This document shows, piece by piece, positions 29,094 through 38,188 of a stretch of DNA of 64,000 nt. Source of the stretch: JADKAV01 sp963769435 (GTDB taxonomy: Bacteria > Actinomycetota > Actinomycetes > S36-B12 > UBA10799). The position numbers were made by a program, and so were the translations under genes. Below the pieces are notes generated by a model. That model saw only the letters and a program-made list of their open reading frames with translations, was not told the DNA's origin and ran no database searches. The stretch lies in NCBI GenBank assembly GCA_963769435.1, contig CAVYLN010000001.1, positions 558,001 through 622,000 on the forward strand, given 5' to 3'. The stretch's first letter is position 1, and each line of letters begins with the position of its first letter.

Positions 29094-30008
29094 CTATCGG
29101 CCCTGTGTCAGTAACTGCGCAGCCTGGTAGGGATCCAATTCGCCGGCCAGTACCCGCTCGGCGAGTCCGGCAGAGTCGTGCAGATCCGCGCGGATCCGGT
29201 CGAAGGCGATCGCCTCGATCTCACGCATGATGCGGCCGAGGCGCCGCGCCCGGAGGTCCCCGGAGTCACGCGCCCAATCCCGATGCCGCTGCAGCACACT
29301 CACCAACTCATCGATCCCCTCCCCGCGGGTGGCCACGGTCGCGACGATCTCGGGGACCCAATCCTCGGGCCGACGTGAACCGAGCGCGATCATCGCGCGC
29401 AGTTCTCTGGTGGTGGCGCCGACCCCGTCGCGGTCGGCCTTGTTCACCACGAAGATGTCCGCGATCTCGAGGATCCCCGCCTTCGCCACCTGCACGGCGT
29501 CACCGGATCCGGGAGCGAGCAGGACCAGCACCGTGTCTGCCTGAGACATGACTTCGACCTCGGACTGCCCGACGCCGACCGTCTCCACGAGGACGACGTC
29601 GAAACCGCACGCGTCAAGTACTCGAAGCGCCTGCGGCGTGGCCGCCGACAGACCACCTAGATGCCCGCGTGACGCCATGGATCGGATGAAGACACCGCCA
29701 TCGGTGGCATGGTGCTGCATGCGCACCCGATCTCCAAGCAGCGCACCCCCGGAGAAGGGGGAACTCGGGTCCACAGCGAGCACGGCGACTCGCTTGCCCT
29801 GTCCGCGCAGCACGTCCACCAGCGCGGACGTGGTCGTGGACTTCCCCACCCCGGGCGCGCCCGTGACACCGACGATGTGGGCGCCGCCGGTATGGCGCAT
29901 GAGGTCGGCGCTCACCTCACGCAGATCGGGCGACCCGCTCTCGACCGCGGTCAGCAACCGGGCAAGCGCCCGGACATCCCCGGCGCGCGCCCGGTCGACC
30001 AAACGCAC
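29094..30008 (-). CDS. meaB: Methylmalonyl-CoA mutase-associated GTPase
   Basis: 304 aa G3E-family GTPase (MeaB/ArgK). The P-loop is GAPGVGKST, followed by VDPSSPFSGGALLGDR, the switch segment ETVGVGQSE and the base-recognition NKAD. MeaB protects and reactivates adenosylcobalamin-dependent methylmalonyl-CoA mutase. The GTG start shares one base with the thiolase stop (TAGTG). The mutase itself is not in this window. Confidence 0.95.
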   Translation of the reverse strand: MRLVDRARAGDVRALARLLTAVESGSPDLREVSADLMRHTGGAHIVGVTGAPGVGKSTTTSALVDVLRGQGKRVAVLAVDPSSPFSGGALLGDRVRMQHHATDGGVFIRSMASRGHLGGLSAATPQALRVLDACGFDVVLVETVGVGQSEVEVMSQADTVLVLLAPGSGDAVQVAKAGILEIADIFVVNKADRDGVGATTRELRAMIALGSRRPEDWVPEIVATVATRGEGIDELVSVLQRHRDWARDSGDLRARRLGRIMREIEAIAFDRIRADLHDSAGLAERVLAGELDPYQAAQLLTQGR

Positions 30009-31192
30009 TACGGGACGCGAACGATCAGCGCGTCTCCCTGGCCGCCGCCGCCACACAGCGCCGCAGCACCCGTGCCTCCGCCGCGCCGTTTCAGTTCCAG
30101 AGCCAACGAGAGCACCAGACGGGCCCCGGACATCCCCAGCGGGTGTCCCAGGGCGATCGCGCCGCCGTTGACGTTGACAAGGTCCTCGGACACCCCGAGT
30201 TCGTCGGTGGAAGCCAGACCCACGGCCGCGAAGGCCTCGTTGATCTCCAGCAGGTCCAGATCGGTGGGGCTGATGCCCTGCTTGTCGCACGCGGCCTTGA
30301 TGGCCTGCGCCGGCTGCAGGTGCAGTGACGCATCCGGGCCGGCCACCACGCCGTGGGCCCCGATTTCGGCCAGCCAGGTCAAACCCAGTTCCTCGGCCTT
30401 CTCCTTGGACATCACCACCACCGCGGCTGCACCGTCGGAGATCTGGGACGCGTTGCCGGCGGTGATCGTGCCGTCCTTGGCGAAGGCCGGCCGGAGTCTG
30501 CCGAGGCTCTCCGCCGTGGTGTCCGGCCGGACACCTTCGTCGGAGGCGAAGACCACCGGGTCACCCTTGCGCTGCGGGATCTCGATGGCCACGATCTCCT
30601 CGGCGAACGCGCCGTTCTTCTCAGCGATCGCGGCGAGTTGGTGCGAGCGTGCGGCGAACGCATCCTGGCGCTCACGGGTCAGTGCGGAGTACTTCTCGTT
30701 GTGGTTCTCGGTCGACTCGCCCATGGCGCACTGGTCGAAGGCGCAGGTCAGCCCGTCGAAGGCCATCGAGTCGATGACCTTCCAGTCGCCGTACTTGACC
30801 CCCTCGCGCGAGCCCATCAGCAGGTGAGGGGCGTTGGTCATCGACTCCATGCCTCCGGCCACCACGATCTCGAACTCGCCAGCGCGGACGAGTTGGTCGG
30901 CGAGCGCGATCGCGTCCAGGCCCGACAGACACACCTTGTTGATCGTCAGTGCCGGCACGTCCATGCCGATCCCCGCGTTCACGGCCGCTTGCCGCGCGGT
31001 GATCTGACCACCGCCTGCCTGCAGGACATGCCCCATGATCACGTAGTCGACCTGGTCCGGCGTGATCCCCGAGCGTTCCATGGCCGCCTTGATCGCGAAT
31101 CCTCCGAGGTCTGCGGCTGAGAACCCCTTGAGCGATCCGAGCAAGCGCCCCATGGGGGTGCGAGCTCCTGCGACAATCACGTTTCCGGCCAT
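30008..31192 (-). CDS. Acetyl-CoA acetyltransferase (thiolase)
   Basis: 394 aa biosynthetic-type thiolase. The acylated Cys is in NKVCLSGLDAI, the His in NGGAIALGHPLGMSGAR and the second Cys in AALCGGGGQGDA. A perfect AGGAGGT precedes the ATG at 31192. It condenses two acetyl-CoA to acetoacetyl-CoA or runs in reverse, feeding the 3-hydroxybutyryl-CoA and ethylmalonyl-CoA steps encoded nearby. Thiolase next to methylmalonyl-CoA epimerase matches the mycobacterial fadA4 neighbourhood. Confidence 0.95.
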   Translation of the reverse strand: MAGNVIVAGARTPMGRLLGSLKGFSAADLGGFAIKAAMERSGITPDQVDYVIMGHVLQAGGGQITARQAAVNAGIGMDVPALTINKVCLSGLDAIALADQLVRAGEFEIVVAGGMESMTNAPHLLMGSREGVKYGDWKVIDSMAFDGLTCAFDQCAMGESTENHNEKYSALTRERQDAFAARSHQLAAIAEKNGAFAEEIVAIEIPQRKGDPVVFASDEGVRPDTTAESLGRLRPAFAKDGTITAGNASQISDGAAAVVVMSKEKAEELGLTWLAEIGAHGVVAGPDASLHLQPAQAIKAACDKQGISPTDLDLLEINEAFAAVGLASTDELGVSEDLVNVNGGAIALGHPLGMSGARLVLSLALELKRRGGGTGAAALCGGGGQGDALIVRVP

Positions 31193-31197
31193 AACAG

Positions 31198-31204
31198 ACC
31201 TCCT
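31198..31204 (-). promoter_or_regulatory. Strong Shine-Dalgarno site of the thiolase gene
   Basis: AGGAGGT on the minus strand, five bases before the ATG at 31192. This decides the start over the upstream in-frame ATG at 31219. The 49-bp gap to the divergent epimerase gene must hold both promoters. Confidence 0.8.
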
Positions 31205-31241
31205 GAATCGGTGGAACAACGCCTAGTGCCACGATAACGCC

Positions 31242-31664
31242 ATGGGTTTTGTGACTGCTATCGACCATGTGGGACTGGCTGTGCGGGATCTGGACCAGGC
31301 CATCGCCTTCTACCAGGACGCCTTCGGCATGGAACTGGTCCATCAGGAGACCAACGAGGAACAAGGAGTGCGCGAGGCGATGATGGCGGTGGGCGACAGC
31401 GGTTCCTGCATCCAGTTGCTGGCCCCGCTGTCGGACGACTCGCCGATCGGGAAGTTCCTCGCGCGCAGCGGGGAGGGCATCCAGCAGGTCGCCTACCGCG
31501 TGTCCGACATCGAGGTGGCGGCCGACGAGTTGCGCGACGCCGGCGTCCGCATGCTCTACGAGTCGCCCAAACGTGGGACCGCCGGATCCCGGGTCAACTT
31601 CGCGCACCCCAAGGACTGCGGCGGCGTGCTCATCGAACTCGTGGAGCCCGGCGAGGGTCACTGA
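31242..31664 (+). CDS. mce: Methylmalonyl-CoA epimerase
   Basis: 140 aa glyoxalase/VOC-fold enzyme that interconverts the (R) and (S) forms of methylmalonyl-CoA. Metal-ligand contexts are visible: AIDHVGLAVRDLD (His), SGSCIQLLAPL (Gln), IQQVAYRVSDI and GGVLIELVEP (Glu). Divergent from the thiolase-meaB pair across 49 bp. Together these supply the route between propionyl-/ethylmalonyl-derived methylmalonyl-CoA and succinyl-CoA. Confidence 0.95.
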   Translation: MGFVTAIDHVGLAVRDLDQAIAFYQDAFGMELVHQETNEEQGVREAMMAVGDSGSCIQLLAPLSDDSPIGKFLARSGEGIQQVAYRVSDIEVAADELRDAGVRMLYESPKRGTAGSRVNFAHPKDCGGVLIELVEPGEGH

Positions 31665-31678
31665 CCCGCTCCCGCGGT

Positions 31679-31772
31679 GCCGGTGTCCGTCTGGGCACCG
31701 ACACCGGCTGGTGAGAAGTTGCGGTCCTGGTGAGTGTGTCGCGGCTGCACACGGATTTCTGCTCACCAGGAC
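31679..31772. terminator. Two nested inverted repeats between convergent genes
   Basis: Two perfect inverted repeats lie in the 123-bp gap between the epimerase and DUF11 genes. One is 31679-31687 with 31700-31708 (GCCGGTGTC / GACACCGGC). The other is 31724-31734 with 31762-31772 (GTCCTGGTGAG / CTCACCAGGAC). Neither has a T-run, but their position suits bidirectional termination. Confidence 0.6.
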
Positions 31773-31787
31773 GCGAGCCTCTCCCGG

Positions 31788-33407
31788 CTACGGCTTGACG
31801 ATGTACGTCTCGCGCTGCTTGAAGGCCTTGTACTTTTGGTTACCCTTCGCAGTCTGGATCACGGTCACCTTGACCTTGCGCGACCCCAGCACCTTGACCT
31901 TCACCACATTCCCCTTGCGGGTCACCTTGCAGTAGGCGACCTCACCGAGGGCCCCCTTGCTGACGGGACGGCACAACACCCGCGTCCTCAACTTCTTGCC
32001 CTGGTCGGTCTTGCCCGACTTCACACGTGCAGGTGAGGCGGGCAGAGGTTTCGCAGTCTGCTCGATCCGGCTCACCCGGACCCCGGCAGACGAGGAGTTG
32101 TCGGCGGTGTTGCTCTCGTAGGACTCAGTCGACACCTCGGCCTTGTTGGTGACCCGTGGGGCACCGGACTTCACCTTGGTCGTCAGCGATACCACTGAGG
32201 TCGTCCCCTTCGGCAGGCCGTCATGGGTGCATGTGACCTTCTGCCCCGCTGCCGCGCAGGTCCAGCCGTCACCAGAGGCTGCAACGAAGGTCGAGCCCGT
32301 CGGCAACGTGTCCACCACAGTCGTCTTCCCGGCGTCGTCGATCCCTCCTACATTGCTCACCGACAGGTTCCACACCAGCCTGTCGCCCACGTTGACCGGA
32401 CCGGTCGCCGCCTTGGTGATCGCGACATCCACCGGGGCCACACCGAACGTCGTCGACGAGGTGTTGTTCGCGGGGTTCGAGTCAGGCGTGGGTGAGGCGA
32501 CCACGCCGGTCACTGTGTACGAGGCCACGCTGCCCGGCCGCGCCGTTGTCAGAGTCCACGACAAGGTCGCAACGGTGGCACCTGGCAACAGCACCGATCC
32601 GGGGAGGAACGCGGGCTGCGGCGCTGCCGGGGGCACCGGGGTCAGCGAACACTCGACGTCCTGATCCACCGACGAGCATGTCCACCCCTCACCGGACCCG
32701 GACACGAACGACGTGCCCGTCGGCAGCGTGCCCTTGACCGTGATCGGTCCAGTGGCCCCCGACGGCCCGTTGTTCTTCACCTCGAAGTCCACGATGGCCT
32801 GGGCACCCGGACTCACCACGTCGTAGGCCGGGACGTGCGAGGCGGTCAGTTCCAGGTCCGCGTCGTTGATGACGTCCACCGGGGCCTCCGCGTATCCGTA
32901 GTAGCCGTTGCTCGGACTCACCGACGGTGCTCTGACCGCGCAGGGGACTAGCGTGGCTGGGTTCACTCTCGAGTCCGCTTCCGGCGCCAAAAAGACCCCC
33001 CCGAGATAGGCGCAATTGACCAGCGTGGAGGGCCGCACCCACGAATCAGCAGTGGCGGTCACCAGGATCGTGGCGGTCTCGTACGGGTCCATCAACGCCG
33101 GACCGCAGGTGACGTAGGACGATTCCACGAGGCAGTTGGTGAACGTCGAACTCGTCGCGCCGGTGAGGGTCAAGCCTGGCGGCGCCAGGTCCTGCACTGC
33201 GACCTCCCACGGTTCCCCGTAGTTGTTCGTCACCGTGATGGTGAACTCGGTGCCACTACTGGAACCGGCCACGATCGGGTTAGCGCCGGTGCGCTCCTTG
33301 GTGATGGTGAACGGATCGGGCACTGCGCTGGCGGGCGCCGCGAAGGCGACTCCCGAGGCGACGAGTGCAGCGGCGGACAGACCGGCGAACAGACGAGACA
33401 AAAGCAT
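31788..33407 (-). CDS. Secreted DUF11-repeat surface protein
   Basis: 539 aa. A Sec signal (residues 1-28, ...APASA) is followed by three DUF11/Ig-like repeats. They are marked by FTITVTNNYGEPWE, FEVKNNGPSGATGP plus GTLPTGTSFVSGSG, and NLSVSNVGGIDDAG plus TLPTGSTFVAASG. The last 80 residues are Lys/Arg-rich (KGNVVKVKVLGSRKVKV) and may bind the wall or another polyanion. No LPXTG motif or membrane anchor is seen. A structural or adhesive role is inferred. Confidence 0.85.
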   Translation of the reverse strand: MLLSRLFAGLSAAALVASGVAFAAPASAVPDPFTITKERTGANPIVAGSSSGTEFTITVTNNYGEPWEVAVQDLAPPGLTLTGATSSTFTNCLVESSYVTCGPALMDPYETATILVTATADSWVRPSTLVNCAYLGGVFLAPEADSRVNPATLVPCAVRAPSVSPSNGYYGYAEAPVDVINDADLELTASHVPAYDVVSPGAQAIVDFEVKNNGPSGATGPITVKGTLPTGTSFVSGSGEGWTCSSVDQDVECSLTPVPPAAPQPAFLPGSVLLPGATVATLSWTLTTARPGSVASYTVTGVVASPTPDSNPANNTSSTTFGVAPVDVAITKAATGPVNVGDRLVWNLSVSNVGGIDDAGKTTVVDTLPTGSTFVAASGDGWTCAAAGQKVTCTHDGLPKGTTSVVSLTTKVKSGAPRVTNKAEVSTESYESNTADNSSSAGVRVSRIEQTAKPLPASPARVKSGKTDQGKKLRTRVLCRPVSKGALGEVAYCKVTRKGNVVKVKVLGSRKVKVTVIQTAKGNQKYKAFKQRETYIVKP

Positions 33408-33535
33408 GTGAACCCTCCCACCCAGAACGTAGCCAGGTCAGGCCACATAGCGCACGGAGAGCGGCTGCGACCCTCCTGCCGGTCACGCAGCGTAACCCGT
33501 TAGCGTGCAACTAGGTTCACGAATGGGAGACGCGA

Positions 33536-34870
33536 ATGCAGAAGATTCTTGATGCCATCCTCACCGACGCACCCGCCGAGGAATTCGCGTCGATCGAGAT
33601 TCCCGAGTCCTACAGGGCGATCACCGTCCACAAGGACGACGTGGACATGTTCGCGGATCTGCCCACTCGTGAGAAGGACCCGCGCAAGTCCCTGCATCTC
33701 GACGACGTGCCGGTGCCGGAACTCGGGCCAGGCGAGGCGCTCGTCGCGGTCATGGCCTCGTCGATCAACTACAACACCGTGTGGACGTCGATCTTCGAGC
33801 CGCTGCCGACATTCGGCTTCCTCGAGCGCTACGGCCGCACCCACGAGCTGGCCAAGCGCCACGACCTGCCGTACCACATCATCGGATCCGACCTGTCCGG
33901 CGTGGTTCTGCGTACGGGTCCCGGCGTCAACGCCTGGAACCCCGGCGACGAGGTGGTGGCACATTGCCTCAGCGTCGAACTGGAGAACCCGGCCGGCCAC
34001 AACGACACGATGATGGACCCCGAGCAGCGGATCTGGGGCTTCGAGACCAACTTCGGCGGTCTGGCCGAGATCGCACTGGTGAAGTCCAACCAGTTGATGC
34101 CCAAGCCCGCGCACCTGACCTGGGAGGAGGCCGCGGCGCCCGGACTGGTCAACTCCACGGCCTACCGGCAGTTGGTCTCCCGCAACGGCGCGGGGATGAA
34201 GCAGGGCGATGTGGTCCTGATCTGGGGCGCCTCGGGTGGACTCGGCTCATACGCCACGCAGTACGCGCTCAACGGCGGCGCGATCCCGATCTGTGTCGTC
34301 TCCAGCCCGGAGAAGGCGGAGATCTGCCGGAAGATGGGCGCCGAATACATCATCGACCGCAACGCGGAGGGCTACCAGTTCTGGAAGGACGAGCACACCC
34401 AGAACCCGAAGGAATGGCAGCGCCTCGGCAAGAAGATCCGCGAGTTGACCGGCGGCGAGGACGTCGACATCGTGTACGAACACCCGGGCCGCGAGACGTT
34501 CGGCGCCAGTGTCTACGTCGCCAAGAAGGGCGGCACGATCGTCACCTGCGCATCCACCTCGGGCTACATGCATGAGTACGACAACCGTTATCTGTGGATG
34601 AACCTGAAGCGGATCATCGGCTCTCACTTCGCGAACTACAAGGAGTCGTACGAGGCGAACAGGCTCATCGACAAGGGCATGATCCACCCCACGTTGAGCA
34701 AGGCGTTCCCCCTCGAGCAGACCGGGCAGGCGGCCTACGAGGTGCACCGCAACCAGCACCAGGGCAAGGTCGGGGTGCTCTGCCTGGCTCCGGAGCAGGG
34801 ACTCGGGGTCAAGGACCCGGAGAAGCGGGCGAAGTTCGAGTCCGAGATCAACCGGTTCCGGAACACCTGA
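33536..34870 (+). CDS. ccr: Crotonyl-CoA carboxylase/reductase
   Basis: 444 aa, the normal Ccr length and clearly beyond ordinary zinc-type dehydrogenases. It reductively carboxylates crotonyl-CoA to (2S)-ethylmalonyl-CoA with NADPH. The CO2-binding residues known from characterised Ccr are present in context: Asn in SSINYNTVW, Phe-Glu in WGFETNFGG, and His in IGSHFANYKE. The NADPH site is IWGASGGLGSYA. GGGAGA precedes the ATG. Ccr is the diagnostic enzyme of the ethylmalonyl-CoA pathway, and also supplies extender units for polyketides. Confidence 0.97.
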   Translation: MQKILDAILTDAPAEEFASIEIPESYRAITVHKDDVDMFADLPTREKDPRKSLHLDDVPVPELGPGEALVAVMASSINYNTVWTSIFEPLPTFGFLERYGRTHELAKRHDLPYHIIGSDLSGVVLRTGPGVNAWNPGDEVVAHCLSVELENPAGHNDTMMDPEQRIWGFETNFGGLAEIALVKSNQLMPKPAHLTWEEAAAPGLVNSTAYRQLVSRNGAGMKQGDVVLIWGASGGLGSYATQYALNGGAIPICVVSSPEKAEICRKMGAEYIIDRNAEGYQFWKDEHTQNPKEWQRLGKKIRELTGGEDVDIVYEHPGRETFGASVYVAKKGGTIVTCASTSGYMHEYDNRYLWMNLKRIIGSHFANYKESYEANRLIDKGMIHPTLSKAFPLEQTGQAAYEVHRNQHQGKVGVLCLAPEQGLGVKDPEKRAKFESEINRFRNT

Positions 34871-35260
34871 TGTTCGACGAGAAGGCCCAGGCGCTACTGG
34901 ACAAGCCGAAGCAGTTCGCCACGATCTCCACGATCGAACCTGACGGCCAGACCGCAGAGCAGCGTGGTCTGGTACGAGCGCGACGGAGACGACTTGCTCA
35001 TCTCCACGGTGGAGGGCCGGCGCAAGCACAGGAACCTCGTGCGTGACCCGCGGTGCACGGTGCTGGTGTACGACATGGACCAGCCGTACTCCTACGTGGA
35101 GGTGCGTGGACACGTCGAGATGACGACCGAGGGGGGCCGGGAACTGATCGACAAGTTCGCCGGCGCCTACCAGGGATGGGACCGCTACCCCGCCGACGAC
35201 GGAACCGACAACGTAAGAGTGGTCGTCCGAGTCAAGCCGGACAAGGTCGTCAGCCGCTAG
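34870..35260 (+). CDS. PPOX-class F420-dependent oxidoreductase-like protein (one apparent frameshift)
   Basis: About 130 aa. The ATG shares a base with the ccr stop (TGATG). The N-terminal KPKQFATISTIEPDGQ and the downstream VVWYERDGDDLLISTVEGRR, RDPRCTVLVYD and YVEVRGHVEM follow the split-barrel pattern of Rv1155-like F420/FMN proteins. The two parts are separated by a frame change at about 34951, where one C seems to be missing. It probably reduces a small substrate with F420H2. Coupling to ccr is unusual and unexplained. Confidence 0.85.
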
Positions 35261-35273
35261 CCGCAGTGGGCCC

Positions 35274-35684
35274 CTAGTTGCGAGCGAAGAAGGCCGCCGC
35301 CCGCGCGTTCCAGAGCAGGTAGAGGATCAGTGCGGCGAAACCGGTCATCACCAGGGTGCCCCAGAAGTGTCCGGACCCCCACAGGACGACGAGCCCGAAG
35401 ACCCCGAGCACGAACCGGAACACCATCAGCAGGCTGATCATCAGCCGGGCGAAGCCACTGCCGTGACCCAGCGCCGAGGCGAAGAGCGCGATCACCAAGC
35501 CGAGCACGATGCTGATCCAGCCCTGTAGCTCCGCGCTGCTGGGGGACACTCCGGCCTCGAGCAGGGATGCGTCGCTGGCGAACAGCAGCAGCACCCCGCC
35601 GATGATCGTGACGATCGCCACGAACCATGTCAGGACGACGACGAAGGAGACACTGGCCGGGCGTTTGGCGCCTTGATCGCTCAT
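35274..35684 (-). CDS. Four-helix membrane protein of unknown function
   Basis: 136 aa with about four hydrophobic segments (beginning SFVVVLTWFVAIVTIIGGVL and ending TGFAALILYLLWNA) and short polar loops. It is DUF2127/DUF7144-like in general look, but I do not recognise the family with confidence. Convergent with the PPOX gene 13 bp away and downstream of the ABC-F gene on the minus strand. Confidence 0.75.
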   Translation of the reverse strand: MSDQGAKRPASVSFVVVLTWFVAIVTIIGGVLLLFASDASLLEAGVSPSSAELQGWISIVLGLVIALFASALGHGSGFARLMISLLMVFRFVLGVFGLVVLWGSGHFWGTLVMTGFAALILYLLWNARAAAFFARN

Positions 35685-35702
35685 GGGGCCACCCTAGGGC
35701 AC

Positions 35703-37442
35703 TCACACCACGGAATCGGCGACGTCGAGCCACCGTTCCTCGATCGCGCCGAGGTCCGATTCCGCGCGGCGCAGGGCGTCGCCGAGCTCCACCAGCCGGG
35801 TCGGGTCGGTCGCGGCTCCGGCCATCTCAAGGTGGATGTCCGCAACGAGCTTGTGCGCCTTCTCGAGATCGCGATCCAACCTGGCCAGTTCCTTGCGCGC
35901 CGCACGCGTGTCCGAACCCCCGGTCCGGGCAGTCGGCGCCGCTACCGGTTCGGGCGACGCCAGATACTCATCGACCCCACCCGGCAGGTGCCGCAACTGG
36001 CCATCCCCGATCGACCACACGTCGTCGCAGACCCGTTCCAGGAAGTACCGGTCGTGGGAAACGACGATGAGGCTGCCCGGCCAGCCGTCCAGAACATCCT
36101 CCAGGACGGTCAGGGTCTCGGTGTCGAGGTCGTTGGTCGGTTCATCGAGCATCAACAGGTTCGCGCCGGACAAGAATGTGCGCAGCAGATGCAGCCTGCG
36201 CAGCTCACCCCCCGAGAGATCCCCGAGCCGTTTCCATGGTGCGTCTCCGGTGAATCCGAAGCGTTCGAGCAACTGCGACGGCGTCACTTCGTCCCCGCCG
36301 GAGATTTCGACGTGATTACCGACCTCCTGCAACCAGGGCAGGACCCGGGCCTCCGGATCCACCAGCGGCAACTTCTGGTCCACCAGCGCCGGGACGACCG
36401 TCTTGCCCCGCTTGACCCGTCCCGATTGTGGGTCGAGGCGTCCGACGAGCATGCGAAGCATCGTCGTCTTGCCCGCACCGTTGCGACCGAGCAGGCCGAT
36501 CCGGTCGCCCGGTCCGATACCCCACTGGGCATGGCTCAGAACCGGTGGGACACCCGCTGCGGGGCTCAGCGTGACATCCGTCAGGTCGATGACCTGTTTA
36601 CCGAGCCTGTTCATGGCCACACGTTCCAGCGTGAGCCGGTCGCGGGGAGGCGGCTCGTCAGCGATCAGCGCGAGCGCTGCGTCCTGCCGGAATTTGGGCT
36701 TCGAGGTCCGCGCCGGCGGCCCCCGGCGCAGCCAGGCGAGTTCCTTGCGCAGCAGGTTGCGGCGACGCGCCTCGGTGGCGGCCTGTTGCTGCTCCCGCTC
36801 GGCCTTGGCCAGGACGTAGGACGCGTATCCACCCTCGTAGGCGGCCACCGCGCCGGCCCCGACCTCCCACGTGCGCGTGGTCACCTCGTCCAGGAACCAT
36901 CGGTCGTGGGTGACGACCACGAGGGCACGCCGCGCCTTGGGCCACGAGCGCAGGTGTTCGGCCAACCAGCCGATGGCCTCGATGTCGAGATGGTTGGTCG
37001 GCTCGTCGAGCAGCAGTACGTCCGGTTGTGCGACCAGTGCGGCGGCCAGGGCCACACGCCGGGACTGTCCGCCGCTCAGGACATCGCAGCGTCGTTCCAG
37101 CCATTCGGTTTCCAGCAGCCCCGAGACGATGGCCCGGATCCGCGGGTCCGACGCCCACTCGTGTACGGGACCGTCGCCCAGGACGACCTGCGCAACGGTG
37201 CCCTCGGGCAGCGTGTCGCGCTGCGTCACGAGCCGGACTGTCGCGCCCCCGGCCAGCGTCACCCGCCCACCGTCCAGGACCTCCTGGCCCGCCAGCGCCC
37301 GCAGGAGTGTGGACTTCCCCGCCCCGTTGCGCCCGACCACTCCGATGCGGTCGCCGTCCGAAAGCCCGAGGGAGACCTCGCCAAGAATGGTCGCCGTCCC
37401 CTTGCGGATGGTGAGGGCGTCGGTCACGACCAGTGCTGGCAC
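35703..37442 (-). CDS. ABC-F family ATPase (Uup/EttA-like)
   Basis: 579 aa soluble protein with two ABC domains and no membrane segments. Domain 1: GRNGAGKST, LSGGQSRR, LLLDEPTNHLD. Domain 2: GRNGAGKTT, LSGGELRR, LMLDEPTNDLD. A C-terminal helical tail (about residues 510-575, RAARKELARLDRDLEKAHKL) resembles the Uup-type coiled coil. ABC-F proteins act on the ribosome or on branched DNA. Whether this is a housekeeping factor or a resistance type cannot be told. Confidence 0.93.
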   Translation of the reverse strand: MPALVVTDALTIRKGTATILGEVSLGLSDGDRIGVVGRNGAGKSTLLRALAGQEVLDGGRVTLAGGATVRLVTQRDTLPEGTVAQVVLGDGPVHEWASDPRIRAIVSGLLETEWLERRCDVLSGGQSRRVALAAALVAQPDVLLLDEPTNHLDIEAIGWLAEHLRSWPKARRALVVVTHDRWFLDEVTTRTWEVGAGAVAAYEGGYASYVLAKAEREQQQAATEARRRNLLRKELAWLRRGPPARTSKPKFRQDAALALIADEPPPRDRLTLERVAMNRLGKQVIDLTDVTLSPAAGVPPVLSHAQWGIGPGDRIGLLGRNGAGKTTMLRMLVGRLDPQSGRVKRGKTVVPALVDQKLPLVDPEARVLPWLQEVGNHVEISGGDEVTPSQLLERFGFTGDAPWKRLGDLSGGELRRLHLLRTFLSGANLLMLDEPTNDLDTETLTVLEDVLDGWPGSLIVVSHDRYFLERVCDDVWSIGDGQLRHLPGGVDEYLASPEPVAAPTARTGGSDTRAARKELARLDRDLEKAHKLVADIHLEMAGAATDPTRLVELGDALRRAESDLGAIEERWLDVADSVV

Positions 37443-37456
37443 GCATCCAGACTAGG

Positions 37457-38188
37457 TCAGGCCCCCCACTCGGACAGAACGTCCAGGAACACGTCGTTGA
37501 CCGCGCCGGGGTCCTCCACCGCGGTCAGGTGCCCCGCCGACGGAATCTCGCGCGCGATGGCCTGCGGCATCGCCTCCAACATGCGCTGCTGGTCGTCCAC
37601 CGGCGAGATCACGTCTTCGCTTCCCCAGAGCACGATGGCGGGACCCTCGTATCTGCGCAGCGTGTCGATCGAGTCCGGCCGGCCGGCCATCGCTCGCTGG
37701 GCCGAGGCGACCGCCTCGGGCGGGGCCTGCTCGATCCATCGGCGCACCGTGTCCACCACCCCCGGACGCTGCGCCATGGTGGTGGCCCCCAGCAGATTCG
37801 GCAGCATCGCCCGGGCGAGCGCGGCGGTGTCGCCCGAGGCCACGACCTCGTCGGCGATCCGGAGCCGCTGTGCGCGGGCCTCGGGCGTGTCAGCGGTCGC
37901 CTTGGTGTCCATGAAGATGGCGCCTGTCACCATGTGCGGCGCCTGCCGGAGGATCTCCATCAGAAGGTAGCCGCCCATGGACAACCCCGCGAAGACCGCC
38001 GGCTGGTGGACATGCGCGAGCGCCTGCTCGGCCATCAGCGCCAGCGATGCCTCCTGGGGCAGACGGGACTCGCCGAAGCCGGCGAGGTCGGGTGCCAGCA
38101 CCTTGATCCCCGCCTTCGTCAGGAACTCGACCTGCCCGTCGAACAGGTGCCGGTTGACCGGAAAGGCGTGGAGAAGGACGACCGTCAT
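37457..38188 (-). CDS. Alpha/beta hydrolase
   Basis: 243 aa. The N-terminus MTVVLLHAFPVNRHLFDGQ includes the oxyanion region. The nucleophile elbow is GLSMGG, the acid is in LWGSEDVISP and the His in IPSAGHLTAVE. It resembles 3-oxoadipate enol-lactonase-like and other small hydrolases; the substrate is unknown. It overlaps the following gene's region by 4 bp (stop of 38185-38613 with this start). Confidence 0.88.
   Translation of the reverse strand: MTVVLLHAFPVNRHLFDGQVEFLTKAGIKVLAPDLAGFGESRLPQEASLALMAEQALAHVHQPAVFAGLSMGGYLLMEILRQAPHMVTGAIFMDTKATADTPEARAQRLRIADEVVASGDTAALARAMLPNLLGATTMAQRPGVVDTVRRWIEQAPPEAVASAQRAMAGRPDSIDTLRRYEGPAIVLWGSEDVISPVDDQQRMLEAMPQAIAREIPSAGHLTAVEDPGAVNDVFLDVLSEWGA

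Noticed and set aside
33408..33535. Promoter elements in the divergent DUF11/ccr gap
   Set aside because: Both genes must have promoters here, but no convincing -10/-35 pair can be assigned by eye in this high-GC DNA.
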